31,125 nucleotides of DNA, from contig QFNI01000046.1 in assembly GCA_003240775.1 (NCBI GenBank), positions 1 to 31,125 on the forward strand, written 5' to 3'. Position numbers and translations under genes: made by a program. Below are positions 6,911 to 17,510 of this stretch, piece by piece. Origin of the DNA: Mesorhizobium amorphae. GTDB lineage: Bacteria > Pseudomonadota > Alphaproteobacteria > Rhizobiales > Rhizobiaceae. The notes beneath the pieces are model-generated. The model saw only the letters and a program-made list of their open reading frames with translations. It was not told where the DNA came from and did not search any database. Each line of letters starts with the position of its first letter. The stretch's first letter is position 1.

Positions 6911-7609
6911 TCAGGGCTGGGCGAGGGCGGTGTCGATCAGCTTGCGCGCATCCGGGCTCGACCATTCGGCCGGGCCGTTCATGGCAGCGAGCAGGCAACC
7001 CTCCGCATCCACCAGGAAGGTCGCGGGCAGTCCGAAGGCGAGCCCGCGCTCCTTCAGGTCGTTGAAGAATTTGAGCGAGGGGTCGCGGTAGCGCGCGAGC
7101 GCGTGGACGCCGATCTCGTCCAGAAACGCATCGGGCTTCTCATTCCCGCCCGTGTCCACGTTGACGGCCACCACCTCGAACCGCTCGCTGCCCGCTTCCT
7201 TCTGCAGCGTGTCGAGCGCGGGCATCTCCGCGCGGCACGGCGCGCACCACGTCGCCCAGAGGTTCACCAGCGTCAGCTTGCCGGCCATCGCAACGAGCGT
7301 GGTAGGCGCGCCATCTCCGTCGTTGAAGGCCAGGAAAGCCAGCGAGCGGGGAGGGTCTGCGGCAAGCATTGCGGCCACGTGGCCCTTGGCCTGGGCGCCC
7401 ACGGCCGCGGCCTGCTCGGTCTTGGCCTCGCAGGCCCGGTCGGCGTCGGAAGCCGCCGCCACCGGTGCGGCGGGAGCGCCTGCCGTGTTGCCAGCGCCGG
7501 TCGCCCCGACATATACCGCGCCAACTCCCGCCAGCGCGCCGGCCGCTGTCGCCAGAAGCACCCAGCGCCAGGCGGGAAACAGCTTGTTCGGGCTGTCCGT
7601 CAAACGCAT
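6911..7609 (-). CDS. tlpA: TlpA-like membrane-anchored thiol:disulfide oxidoreductase
   Basis: A 232-residue protein from the ATG at 7609 (MRLTDSPNKLFPAWRW). One N-terminal transmembrane anchor (WVLLATAAGALAGVGAVYVG) is followed by an Ala-rich linker and a periplasmic thioredoxin-fold domain. The domain has the redox motif WATWCAPCRAEMPALDTL and the cis-proline loop GLPATFLVDAEG. TlpA proteins reduce periplasmic thiols, notably for copper delivery to cytochrome oxidase. AGGAG sits almost against the ATG; an in-frame TTG at 7618 is an alternative start. The gene is divergent from argH with only 29 bases between the start codons, an arrangement seen in other rhizobia. Confidence 0.9.
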   Translation of the reverse strand: MRLTDSPNKLFPAWRWVLLATAAGALAGVGAVYVGATGAGNTAGAPAAPVAAASDADRACEAKTEQAAAVGAQAKGHVAAMLAADPPRSLAFLAFNDGDGAPTTLVAMAGKLTLVNLWATWCAPCRAEMPALDTLQKEAGSERFEVVAVNVDTGGNEKPDAFLDEIGVHALARYRDPSLKFFNDLKERGLAFGLPATFLVDAEGCLLAAMNGPAEWSSPDARKLIDTALAQP

Positions 7610-7638
7610 TCTCCTCAAGATTCCCGACTGAGACCCAT

Positions 7639-9066
7639 ATGGCCGCAGACACGCCCGATCCCAAGCCCCAGGCCGAGGCCGAAAGCAACCGCATGTGGGG
7701 CGGCCGCTTCGCGTCCGGCCCGGCCGCGATCATGGAAGCCATCAACGCCTCGATCGGCTTCGACCAGAAGCTCTACGCCCAAGACATCGAAGGCTCGCTC
7801 GCGCACGCCGCCATGCTCGCCGAACGGGGCATCATTTCGGCGGAAGACCATCAAAGCATCGCCGATGGGCTGCGGCAGATCGAAGCCGAGATCCGTGAGG
7901 GCACGTTCCGCTTCTCCTCGCGCCTCGAAGACATCCACATGAATGTGGAAGCCCGCCTCGCCGAACTGATCGGGCCGGCGGCCGGCCGTCTCCACACCGC
8001 GCGCTCGCGCAACGACCAGGTGGCGGTCGATTTCCGCCTTTGGGTGAAGCGCGAGACCACGCGCACCGCAGAGCGCCTGGAAGCTCTGATCCGCACGCTG
8101 CTCGCCCGCGCCGAAGAGCACGCGGCAAGCGTCATGCCGGGCTTCACCCATCTCCAGAGCGCCCAGCCCGTCACCTTCGGCCACCACTTGATGGCTTATG
8201 TCGAGATGTTCGGCCGCGATCTTTCCCGCGCGCGCGATGCCGCCGCACGCATGGACGAAAGCCCGCTCGGCGCGGCAGCCCTCGCCGGCACGCCCTTTCC
8301 GATCGACCGTTTCGCCACCGCAGCGGCCCTCGGCTTCGCTTCGCCCACCCGCAACTCCATCGATTCGGTGTCGGACCGCGATTTCGCGCTGGAATTTTTG
8401 GCGCTCGCCTCGATCGCAGGCACCCACCTGTCGCGACTGGCCGAGGAGATCGTGATCTGGTCCACGCCGCAGTTCGGTTTCGTGCGCCTGTCCGACCAGT
8501 TCTCCACCGGCTCCTCGATCATGCCGCAAAAGAAGAACCCAGACGCGGCCGAGCTCGTGCGCGCCAAGACCGGGCGGCTCAACGGCCACCTGATCGGCCT
8601 TCTCACCGTGATGAAAGGCCTGCCGCTCGCCTATTCCAAGGACATGCAGGAAGACAAGGAAGCCGTGTTCGACGCGGCCGAGACGCTCGAACTCATGCTC
8701 GCCGCCATGACTGGCATGATGGGTGACATGGACATCCGCACCGACGCCATGCGCCGTGCGGCGGGCGCGGGCTTCTCGGTCGCGACCGACCTCGCCGACT
8801 GGCTGGTGCGCGAAGCTGGCCTGCCTTTCCGCGAGGCGCATCACGTCACGGGCCGCGCGGTGGCGGAGGCCGAGCGCCGGCGCATCGGGCTGGAAGAGCT
8901 TTCGCTCGAAGACCTCCAGGCCATCCATCCCGGCATCACCCAAGGCGTGTTCTCCGTGCTTTCGGTGGACCGTTCGGTGGAAAGCCGCACGTCCTTCGGC
9001 GGCACCGCGCCGTCCAGGGTGCGCGAGCAGATCGGCTGGTGGCGAAACCGGCTCGGGCCAGCCTGA
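7639..9066 (+). CDS. argH: Argininosuccinate lyase
   Basis: A 475-residue enzyme that splits argininosuccinate into arginine and fumarate, the last step of arginine synthesis. I use the ATG at 7639; the open frame extends far upstream but only as antisense to tlpA. The first 18 residues are a polar extension before the conserved MWGGRF. Family blocks are present: RLEDIHMNVEARL, LHTARSRNDQVAVDFRLW, PGFTHLQSAQPVTFGHH and the fumarase/aspartase signature GSSIMPQKKNPD, whose GSS starts at residue 291 and contains the catalytic serine. No obvious Shine-Dalgarno is seen. It probably leads an operon with lptM and lysA. Confidence 0.97.
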   Translation: MAADTPDPKPQAEAESNRMWGGRFASGPAAIMEAINASIGFDQKLYAQDIEGSLAHAAMLAERGIISAEDHQSIADGLRQIEAEIREGTFRFSSRLEDIHMNVEARLAELIGPAAGRLHTARSRNDQVAVDFRLWVKRETTRTAERLEALIRTLLARAEEHAASVMPGFTHLQSAQPVTFGHHLMAYVEMFGRDLSRARDAAARMDESPLGAAALAGTPFPIDRFATAAALGFASPTRNSIDSVSDRDFALEFLALASIAGTHLSRLAEEIVIWSTPQFGFVRLSDQFSTGSSIMPQKKNPDAAELVRAKTGRLNGHLIGLLTVMKGLPLAYSKDMQEDKEAVFDAAETLELMLAAMTGMMGDMDIRTDAMRRAAGAGFSVATDLADWLVREAGLPFREAHHVTGRAVAEAERRRIGLEELSLEDLQAIHPGITQGVFSVLSVDRSVESRTSFGGTAPSRVREQIGWWRNRLGPA

Positions 9067-9120
9067 CAAGAGCGTTCCACTCCGCTACAAGCCGGAGCGA
9101 CACGGCAACGGAACCCGTCC

Positions 9121-9324
9121 ATGCGCGCGGCCAAGCTTTCCATCATCGCCCTTCTCGGCCTTTCCGCTGCCCTTGCCGGCTGCGGTCGCAAGGGCGAGCT
9201 CGACACGCCCTACCAGGCGGCCGTCGAGGCGCGGAAGGAGGCCGAGCGCAACAACCAGCCCGTGCCGCCCGAGCCCACGCCGCCCGTGCAAGACAAGCCC
9301 TTCATCCTCGACGGCCTCCTCTGA
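9121..9324 (+). CDS. lptM: LptM-like small lipoprotein
   Basis: A 67-residue precursor. MRAAKLSIIALLGLSAALAG forms a lipoprotein signal with lipobox LAGC, giving a mature N-terminal Cys followed by GRKGELDTPY. That C-G-x-K-G-x-L pattern marks the YifL/LptM family, which in Enterobacteria helps mature the LPS translocon LptD. The rest is charged, then Pro-rich, ending DKPFILDGLL. Its position just before lysA (7 bases) is the classic location of this gene in proteobacteria, including E. coli relatives with lppL-dapF/lysA neighbourhoods. Confidence 0.87.
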   Translation: MRAAKLSIIALLGLSAALAGCGRKGELDTPYQAAVEARKEAERNNQPVPPEPTPPVQDKPFILDGLL

Positions 9325-9331
9325 TCCTCCC

Positions 9332-10597
9332 GTGAACCACTTCGAATACCGCGACGGCGTTCTCCACGCCGAGGATTTGCCCGTGCCCGCGATCGCGGAT
9401 GCGGTGGGCACGCCGTTCTACGTTTATTCCGATGCCACGCTGACGCGTCATTTCCGCGTGTTCGCCCAGGCCTTTGCCGGGCTCGACGCCTTGGTCTGCT
9501 ACGCCATGAAGGCGAACAGCAACCAGGCGGTCCTGGCGACGCTGGCGCGCGAGGGCGCGGGCGCCGACGTCGTATCCGAGGGCGAGCTGCGCCGCGCTCT
9601 GGCCGCCGGCATCCCCGCTTCCAAGATCCTGTTTTCCGGCGTCGGCAAGACCGCGCGCGAGATGGACTTCGCTCTGTCCGTCGGCATCCGCTGCTTCAAT
9701 GTGGAGAGCGAGCCGGAACTGGAGCTGCTTTCGAGCCGCGCCGTGGCCGCCAACCGGGTCGCGCCCGTTTCGCTGCGCATCAACCCGGACGTGGACGCGC
9801 TCACCCACGCCAAGATCTCCACGGGCAAGGCGGAGAACAAGTTCGGCATTCCCTTTGCCGAGGCGCGGCGCGTCTATGCCCGCGCGGCCGAGCTTCCGGG
9901 CATCCGGGTGGCCGGCATCGACATGCATATCGGCAGCCAGATCACCGCGCTCCAGCCCTTCGACGACGCGTTCCGCCTCCTGGCCGAGCTCGTCGGCACG
10001 CTGCGTGCCGACGGGCACGAGATCGCCCATGTCGATCTCGGCGGCGGCCTGGGCATTCCCTACCGACAGGACAACGACCCCCCGCCGCTGCCCGACGCCT
10101 ATGCCGAAGTTGTGCGCCGCCACGTGACAGCGCTCGACCTCGAAGTGATCTTCGAGCCCGGCCGGCTGATCGCGGGCAATGCCGGTATTCTCGTCGCCTC
10201 CGTGGTCTATCTCAAGGAAGGCCAGGCCAAGAACTTCCTGATCGTGGACGCGGCGATGAACGACCTGATCCGCCCCACGCTTTACGAGGCCTTCCACGAC
10301 ATCCGCCCGGTTCTGGAACGCTTGGACGCCGCGCGCATCCGCGCCGACGTGGTGGGGCCGGTCTGCGAGACGGGAGACTATCTCGGCCAGGACCGCGACC
10401 TGCCGCGGCTCGCGCCGGGCGATCTCGTGGCGGTCGGCACGGCGGGCGCCTATGGGGCGGTGCAGGCGGGCACCTACAATTCGCGCCTGCTCGTGCCCGA
10501 GGTGCTCGTGCGGGGCGGGGAGTTCCACGTGATCCGCCCGCGGCTGACCTATGAGGACCTGATCGGCCTCGACAGCCTGCCATCCTGGCTGGGCTGA
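9332..10597 (+). CDS. lysA: Diaminopimelate decarboxylase
   Basis: A 421-residue PLP enzyme that converts meso-diaminopimelate to lysine. It starts at GTG 9332 (VNHFEYRDGVLHAEDLPV), 7 bases after lptM; the upstream open frame is a shadow of argH and lptM. The PLP lysine is K60 in CYAMKANSNQAVL. Further blocks are GKTAREMDFAL, then NPDVDALTHAKISTGKAENK, DMHIGSQITAL, DLGGGLGIPY (phosphate loop), EPGRLIAGNAG and the dimer-interface motif GPVCETGDYLGQDRDLP, with YNSRLLVPEVLV near the end. Length and motifs are complete. Confidence 0.97.
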   Translation: MNHFEYRDGVLHAEDLPVPAIADAVGTPFYVYSDATLTRHFRVFAQAFAGLDALVCYAMKANSNQAVLATLAREGAGADVVSEGELRRALAAGIPASKILFSGVGKTAREMDFALSVGIRCFNVESEPELELLSSRAVAANRVAPVSLRINPDVDALTHAKISTGKAENKFGIPFAEARRVYARAAELPGIRVAGIDMHIGSQITALQPFDDAFRLLAELVGTLRADGHEIAHVDLGGGLGIPYRQDNDPPPLPDAYAEVVRRHVTALDLEVIFEPGRLIAGNAGILVASVVYLKEGQAKNFLIVDAAMNDLIRPTLYEAFHDIRPVLERLDAARIRADVVGPVCETGDYLGQDRDLPRLAPGDLVAVGTAGAYGAVQAGTYNSRLLVPEVLVRGGEFHVIRPRLTYEDLIGLDSLPSWLG

Positions 10598-10698
10598 CGC
10601 GTTCACGATTTCGAACATCGTCTCGCATCCGCCACCTTTGCTGATAGTCTGAACCCTCCCAAGCGGCCGGAAACGGTTGCGCCACGCCGAGAGGGCTG

Positions 10699-13260
10699 AT
10701 GACGGATCCCGCTGACGCGAGCCGCACCCATTCCAACCGTCTCCAGCGCACGCGGTCGAGCGTGCGTGCGACGATGGTGGCCGAGCGGCTCTGGCCGCTC
10801 GCCATTCCCGCCGTGCTCGTGGTGCTTTTCTTTCTGTCGGCCGCATGGCTCGGCATCTTCCGCATGCTGCCCGATGCCGGGCGCTTCGGGCTCGCGATCT
10901 TCGGCGGCGTGGCTTTCCTTCTCAGCCTCTACCCCTTGCGCTTCTTCCGCCTGCCGCAGCGGGCCGAGGTGGACCGCCGCATCGAAAGCGCCAACCGGCT
11001 CGCGCACACGCCCGTGCTGGTGCAGGGCGATCGCCCCGCCGCTTCCGACAGCGACCCTTTCTCGCAGGCCCTGTGGCGCGAGCACCAGAAACGCATGGAA
11101 GCAAAGCTTGCCGATCTGCGCGGCGATGCCCCGCGCACCGGTGTCGCCGAGCGGGACCCCTGGGGCCTGCGCGCGGTGGTGGTGCTGATCGCGGTTACGG
11201 CCTTCGCATTCTCGTTCGGCCCGTTCGGCGGCCGGCTGGCGGATGCCTTCGAGGTTCCGCCGCCGCCGGTGCCGGTTCCCCCGCGCATCGATGCATGGGT
11301 GACCCCGCCCGCCTATACGGGCGCAGCCCCCATCTTCCTGTCTGACGCAAACGGGCCGCGCAACCTGTCGGTGCCCGAGGGTTCGGTGGTGGCGCTCCAG
11401 GTCACCGGCGGATCGGGCGCGGAAACGCTGGAGCGCACAGCTGAGGGGGGCAGCGCTCCCGTCGAACCGGAAGCCGCAGCCCCTGCGGCCGCAACGCCCG
11501 CGCCCGCCTCGAAGCGCTTCACCGTCACGCTCGACCGGGCAGCCGAACTCGCGCTGCGCGACGGCTCGAACGAACTTCGCCGCTGGGCCTTTGCCGTCAC
11601 GGCTGATGCAGCGCCTGCCATCCGCTTCACCGAAGAGCCCAAGCGCGCGGCCAACGGCACGCTGGAACTCGCCTACGAGGTGACCGACGATTACGGGGCG
11701 ACCGAAGCGCGCTCCGCTTTCGCGCTCGCCGAAGAGCAGCCCGCGGACGCCCGACCCCTCTACGGCCCGCCGGAGATGCCGCTCGCGCTCCCCCGCCGCA
11801 ACGCCAAGGCGCCCACCGCCAAGGCTTCGCGCGACCTGACCGAGCATGTCTGGGCCGGCAGCACGATCAAGCTCACGCTGACCGCAAAAGACGCCGCCGG
11901 CCAGGAAGGCTTCTCCGAGCCCAAGGAGATCGTGCTGCCCGAAAAGCCCTTCACCAACCCGCTCGCCCGTGCCCTCGTGGAACAGCGCAAGCTGCTCGCG
12001 CTGGACGCCAACGCCAAGCCACAGGTGCTTGAGCTGATGGACGCGATCACGCTGCGCCCGGAAGACACGATCCCCAACGCATCGCATTTCCTGGCGATCG
12101 AAAGCGCGCGCACCCGCCTCGACATGGCGAGCACGGACGACCAGCTGCGCGAGGTGGCCGACTACCTCTGGGAGGTCGCGCTCGGCATCGAGGAGGGCGA
12201 CCTGTCGGACGCACAGAAGCGTCTCAACGCCGCCCAGGAAGCGCTCAAGCAGGCGCTGGAGAACGGTGCCTCGGAAGAAGAGATCGAGCGGCTCATGCAG
12301 GAGCTGCGTCAGGCCATGAACGAGTTCCTGCGCGAATTCGCCGAGCAGGCGCAGAAGAACCCGAACCTCGGCCAGATGATGCCCCAGAACGGCCAGGAGT
12401 TGCGCCCGCAGGACCTCGACCGGATGATGGACCGCATCGAGGACCTGGCGAAGTCGGGCAATCGCGACGCCGCCCAGGAGATGCTCTCGCAGCTTCAGGA
12501 CATGATGAACAACCTGCAGGCCGGTCGCCAGCCCCAGCAAGGACAGCAGGGCCAGCAGAACAGCGAAATGCGCGAGCAGATGGACAAGCTCGGCGAACTC
12601 CTGCGCCAGCAGCAGGAGCTGATGAACGAGACCTTCCGCCAGAACCAGCGCCAGGGTGGCCAGAATGGCGAGGGGCAGGACCCCTTCGGCGAGAACCAGC
12701 AGCAACAGCAGGGCCAGAACGGCCAGGGGCAGCAGCCCGGCGATCAGGGCCCGATGAGCCCCGAAGAGTTCGCGGAAGCCATGCGTCAGCTTCAGCAGCG
12801 CCAGGGCGAACTCCAGAAGCAGTTGGAAGCGCTGCAGAAGGGCCTCGAAGGCATGGGCATGGAGCCCGGCGAGGGCTTCGGCGACGCCGGCCGCGAGATG
12901 GGCGAGGCCCAGGGCGCGCTGGGCGACGGCCAGGGCGACCAGGCTGTCGGCAACCAGGGCAGGGCGCTCGAAGCGCTGCGCCGCGGTGCCCAGAGCATGA
13001 TGCAGCAGATGATGCAGGCCATGCAGGGCGAGGAAGGCGGCTCCGAGCAGGGCGGCCGCCAGCAGAACGCCGACCGCGACCCGCTCGGCCGCCCGCGCGC
13101 CACCACCGGTCCCGACCTCGGCAATTCCGTCGAGGTGCCCGACGAGATCGACGTGCAGCGCGCCCGCCGCATCCTCGAGGCGATCCGCGAAAGGCTCGGC
13201 AACGCGTTGTCGCCGGAACTGGAGCGCAACTATCTCGAGCGGTTGCTGGAGATGCGCTGA
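10699..13260 (+). CDS. TIGR02302/DUF4175 family large membrane protein
   Basis: An 853-residue protein found widely in Rhizobiales and of unknown function. Two transmembrane helices lie at about 31-54 and 62-82 and a third at about 158-175, so most of the protein is on one side of the membrane, probably periplasmic. Residues about 185-420 look beta-rich with a Pro/Ala linker. Residues about 430-600 are long charged helices, likely coiled coil. Residues about 608-690 are strikingly Gln/Gly/Met/Asn-rich, and the last 70 are ordered again (DEIDVQRARRILEAIRERLG). AGAGGG shortly before the ATG is the ribosome-binding site. It is monocistronic, with a terminator after it. The family is recognised from the architecture and position after lysA; no enzymatic motif is visible. 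Confidence 0.85.
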   Translation: MTDPADASRTHSNRLQRTRSSVRATMVAERLWPLAIPAVLVVLFFLSAAWLGIFRMLPDAGRFGLAIFGGVAFLLSLYPLRFFRLPQRAEVDRRIESANRLAHTPVLVQGDRPAASDSDPFSQALWREHQKRMEAKLADLRGDAPRTGVAERDPWGLRAVVVLIAVTAFAFSFGPFGGRLADAFEVPPPPVPVPPRIDAWVTPPAYTGAAPIFLSDANGPRNLSVPEGSVVALQVTGGSGAETLERTAEGGSAPVEPEAAAPAAATPAPASKRFTVTLDRAAELALRDGSNELRRWAFAVTADAAPAIRFTEEPKRAANGTLELAYEVTDDYGATEARSAFALAEEQPADARPLYGPPEMPLALPRRNAKAPTAKASRDLTEHVWAGSTIKLTLTAKDAAGQEGFSEPKEIVLPEKPFTNPLARALVEQRKLLALDANAKPQVLELMDAITLRPEDTIPNASHFLAIESARTRLDMASTDDQLREVADYLWEVALGIEEGDLSDAQKRLNAAQEALKQALENGASEEEIERLMQELRQAMNEFLREFAEQAQKNPNLGQMMPQNGQELRPQDLDRMMDRIEDLAKSGNRDAAQEMLSQLQDMMNNLQAGRQPQQGQQGQQNSEMREQMDKLGELLRQQQELMNETFRQNQRQGGQNGEGQDPFGENQQQQQGQNGQGQQPGDQGPMSPEEFAEAMRQLQQRQGELQKQLEALQKGLEGMGMEPGEGFGDAGREMGEAQGALGDGQGDQAVGNQGRALEALRRGAQSMMQQMMQAMQGEEGGSEQGGRQQNADRDPLGRPRATTGPDLGNSVEVPDEIDVQRARRILEAIRERLGNALSPELERNYLERLLEMR

Positions 13261-13277
13261 GGCATCCGGAACGCAAA

Positions 13278-13315
13278 AAGCCCGGCAAGCCTAAGGCTGC
13301 CGGGCTTCTTTGTTT
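13278..13315 (+). terminator. Rho-independent terminator after the DUF4175 gene
   Basis: AAGCCCGGCA (13278-13287) pairs exactly with TGCCGGGCTT (13298-13307), the stem continues with GCC/GGC after one bulge, and CTTTGTTT follows. It starts 18 bases after the stop codon. Confidence 0.88.
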
Positions 13316-13334
13316 GGTGGAGAAGTCTTGCCTT

Positions 13335-13453
13335 CTTCGAGGCTCCCCGCGGAAGCGCCTCACGATGAGGACCGAAGGGCGCTGACGCTCTTCATCTCGC
13401 CTTGGTGCCGTCACCCCTCATGCTGAGATGCCCGGCAGAGCCGGGCCTCGAAG
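13335..13453. repeat. Pair of inverted rhizobial-type intergenic palindromic repeats
   Basis: Copy A (13335-13370) begins CTTCGAGGC and ends CTCACGATGAGG. Copy B (13416-13453) is the same unit inverted: CCTCATGCTGAG at its left end and GCCTCGAAG at its right. Copy B contains a 7-bp hairpin GCCCGGC AGA GCCGGGC (13430-13446). The CTTCGAGGC...CTCA-GATGAGG layout matches the multi-copy palindromic elements common between genes of rhizobia and relatives. The two copies face each other across 45 bases, between the convergent DUF4175 and secA genes. They may also help end secA transcription. Confidence 0.65.
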
Positions 13454-13476
13454 CACGCACCAGCCTCTTTTAGGCT

Positions 13477-16218
<2,742 letters not shown>

Positions 16219-16360
16219 CGAGCGGTCCTTTCATTAGCCGCATGGGGCGTCCCCCGGGCGGCGGGCCGCCTGGCGTCGAACGGGCGCGAACAGGCGGGAA
16301 AACAGGGGGTTGGCGTCCACGAACACGTGAGGAAACGCATATGGACGCAGAGGCGAGCGA

Positions 16361-16389
16361 GAGATAAGAGGGCCTCCATGCGATGTCAA
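16361..16389 (-). promoter_or_regulatory. Putative secA promoter
   Basis: On the minus strand a consensus -35 TTGACA (16389-16384) is separated by exactly 17 bases from TATCTC (16366-16361). Transcription would start near 16354, leaving a leader of about 135 bases before the secA ATG. Confidence 0.5.
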
Positions 16390-16486
16390 CGTGGCGCCAA
16401 GCTCTCTCAAACCCGCGCCGTTTTCCGCATTTCGGCAGCCTATGTCATGGGCGCCGGGCTTGTTTCAGCCTGATTGGAGTTCATCC

Positions 16487-17404
16487 ATGAGCCTTTCCCC
16501 CTTCCGCGCCTCGGCGCGTCTGCGCGCGGCCGCATCCGCGCTCGCGCTTCTCGTCGCCGTGCCGGCCTTCGCGCAGGAGACCGCACCCGCTGCCCCCGCC
16601 GCGCCGGCCGCCCAGGCGCCCGTCTCGCCCGAAGCGGTTGTCGCCACCGTCAACGGCCAGAACATCACCGAGGGCGACCTCCAGCTCGCCGAGCAGGACC
16701 TCGACCAGCAGTTCGCGCAGCTTCCGCCCGAAGCACGCCGCGCGGCGGCTCTTTCTGCCGTGATCGAGATCCGCCTGCTCGCCAACGACGCAGCCGCCAA
16801 GGGCCTCGACAAGGACCCGAAATTCGTCGCCCGCATGGACTTCCTGCGCCAGCGCGCGCTGCACAGCGCGCTTGTCGATTCCGAGGTCGCGGCCAAGGTG
16901 ACGGACGCCGAGATCCGCGCCCGCTACGACCAGGAAGTCGCGAACACCCCACCCGTCAACGAGGTGCATGCCCGCCACATCCTCGTCGCCACCAAGGAAG
17001 AAGCCGACGCCGCCATCAAGGAGATCGAGGGCGGCAAGAAGTTCGAGGACGTGGCCAACGAGAAGACCACCGATCCGAGCGGCAAGACCAGCGGCGGCGA
17101 TCTCGGCTGGTTCGGACCGGGCCGCATGGTGCCCGAATTTGAGAAGGCCGCGATGGAACTCGAGCCCGGCGCCTACACCAAGACGCCCGTGCAGTCGCAG
17201 TTCGGCTGGCACGTGATCAAGGTCGAGGACAAGCGCGCCCAGCAGCCGCCCGCCTTCGAGCAGGTCAAGGAGCAGGTGCGCTCGCTTCTCCTGCGCGAGA
17301 AGTACTTCGCGCTGGTGAAGGGCATGCGGGACGCCGCCAAGGTGGAAGTGGCCGATCCCGCCCTCAAGGCAGCCCTCGACCAGGCCGACGCGCAGACCCC
17401 CTGA
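16487..17404 (+). CDS. Secreted parvulin-type peptidyl-prolyl cis-trans isomerase
   Basis: I chose the ATG at 16487 (305 residues) because GGAG lies 7 bases before it and it opens with a clean signal peptide (RLRAAASALALLVAVPAFA, cleaved before QETAP). A long Ala/Pro linker follows. The helical chaperone region starts at VVATVNGQNITEGDLQLAEQ, as in SurA/PrsA. The rotamase domain lies at about residues 160-255, with HARHILVATKEEADA, TTDPSGKTSGGDLGWFGPGR, MVPEFEKAAMELEPG and QFGWHVIKVED. It should assist folding of exported proteins in the periplasm. Divergence from secA is a sensible pairing of export and folding, though co-regulation is not shown. Confidence 0.93.
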   Translation: MSLSPFRASARLRAAASALALLVAVPAFAQETAPAAPAAPAAQAPVSPEAVVATVNGQNITEGDLQLAEQDLDQQFAQLPPEARRAAALSAVIEIRLLANDAAAKGLDKDPKFVARMDFLRQRALHSALVDSEVAAKVTDAEIRARYDQEVANTPPVNEVHARHILVATKEEADAAIKEIEGGKKFEDVANEKTTDPSGKTSGGDLGWFGPGRMVPEFEKAAMELEPGAYTKTPVQSQFGWHVIKVEDKRAQQPPAFEQVKEQVRSLLLREKYFALVKGMRDAAKVEVADPALKAALDQADAQTP

Positions 17405-17428
17405 CGGCCCAAGCCGGCAAAAGGCCGG

Positions 17429-17451
17429 GCCCGGCGAGGCGTTCGCCGGGC
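17429..17451 (+). terminator. GC-rich hairpin after the parvulin gene, weak terminator candidate
   Basis: GCCCGGCGA (17429-17437) pairs exactly with TCGCCGGGC (17443-17451) around a 5-base loop. Only TTGCG follows, with no U-tract, so termination is uncertain. Confidence 0.4.
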
Positions 17452-17510
17452 TTGCGCCAAGGCGCCAAACGGGGCAAGCGAGGCGCCGAAACCGCCCGGA
17501 GCTTGCCCTG

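Noticed and set aside
7369..7638. In-frame upstream extension of argH by 90 codons.
   Set aside because: It lies antisense to the tlpA coding region, is Arg/Pro-rich and is not part of argininosuccinate lyases.
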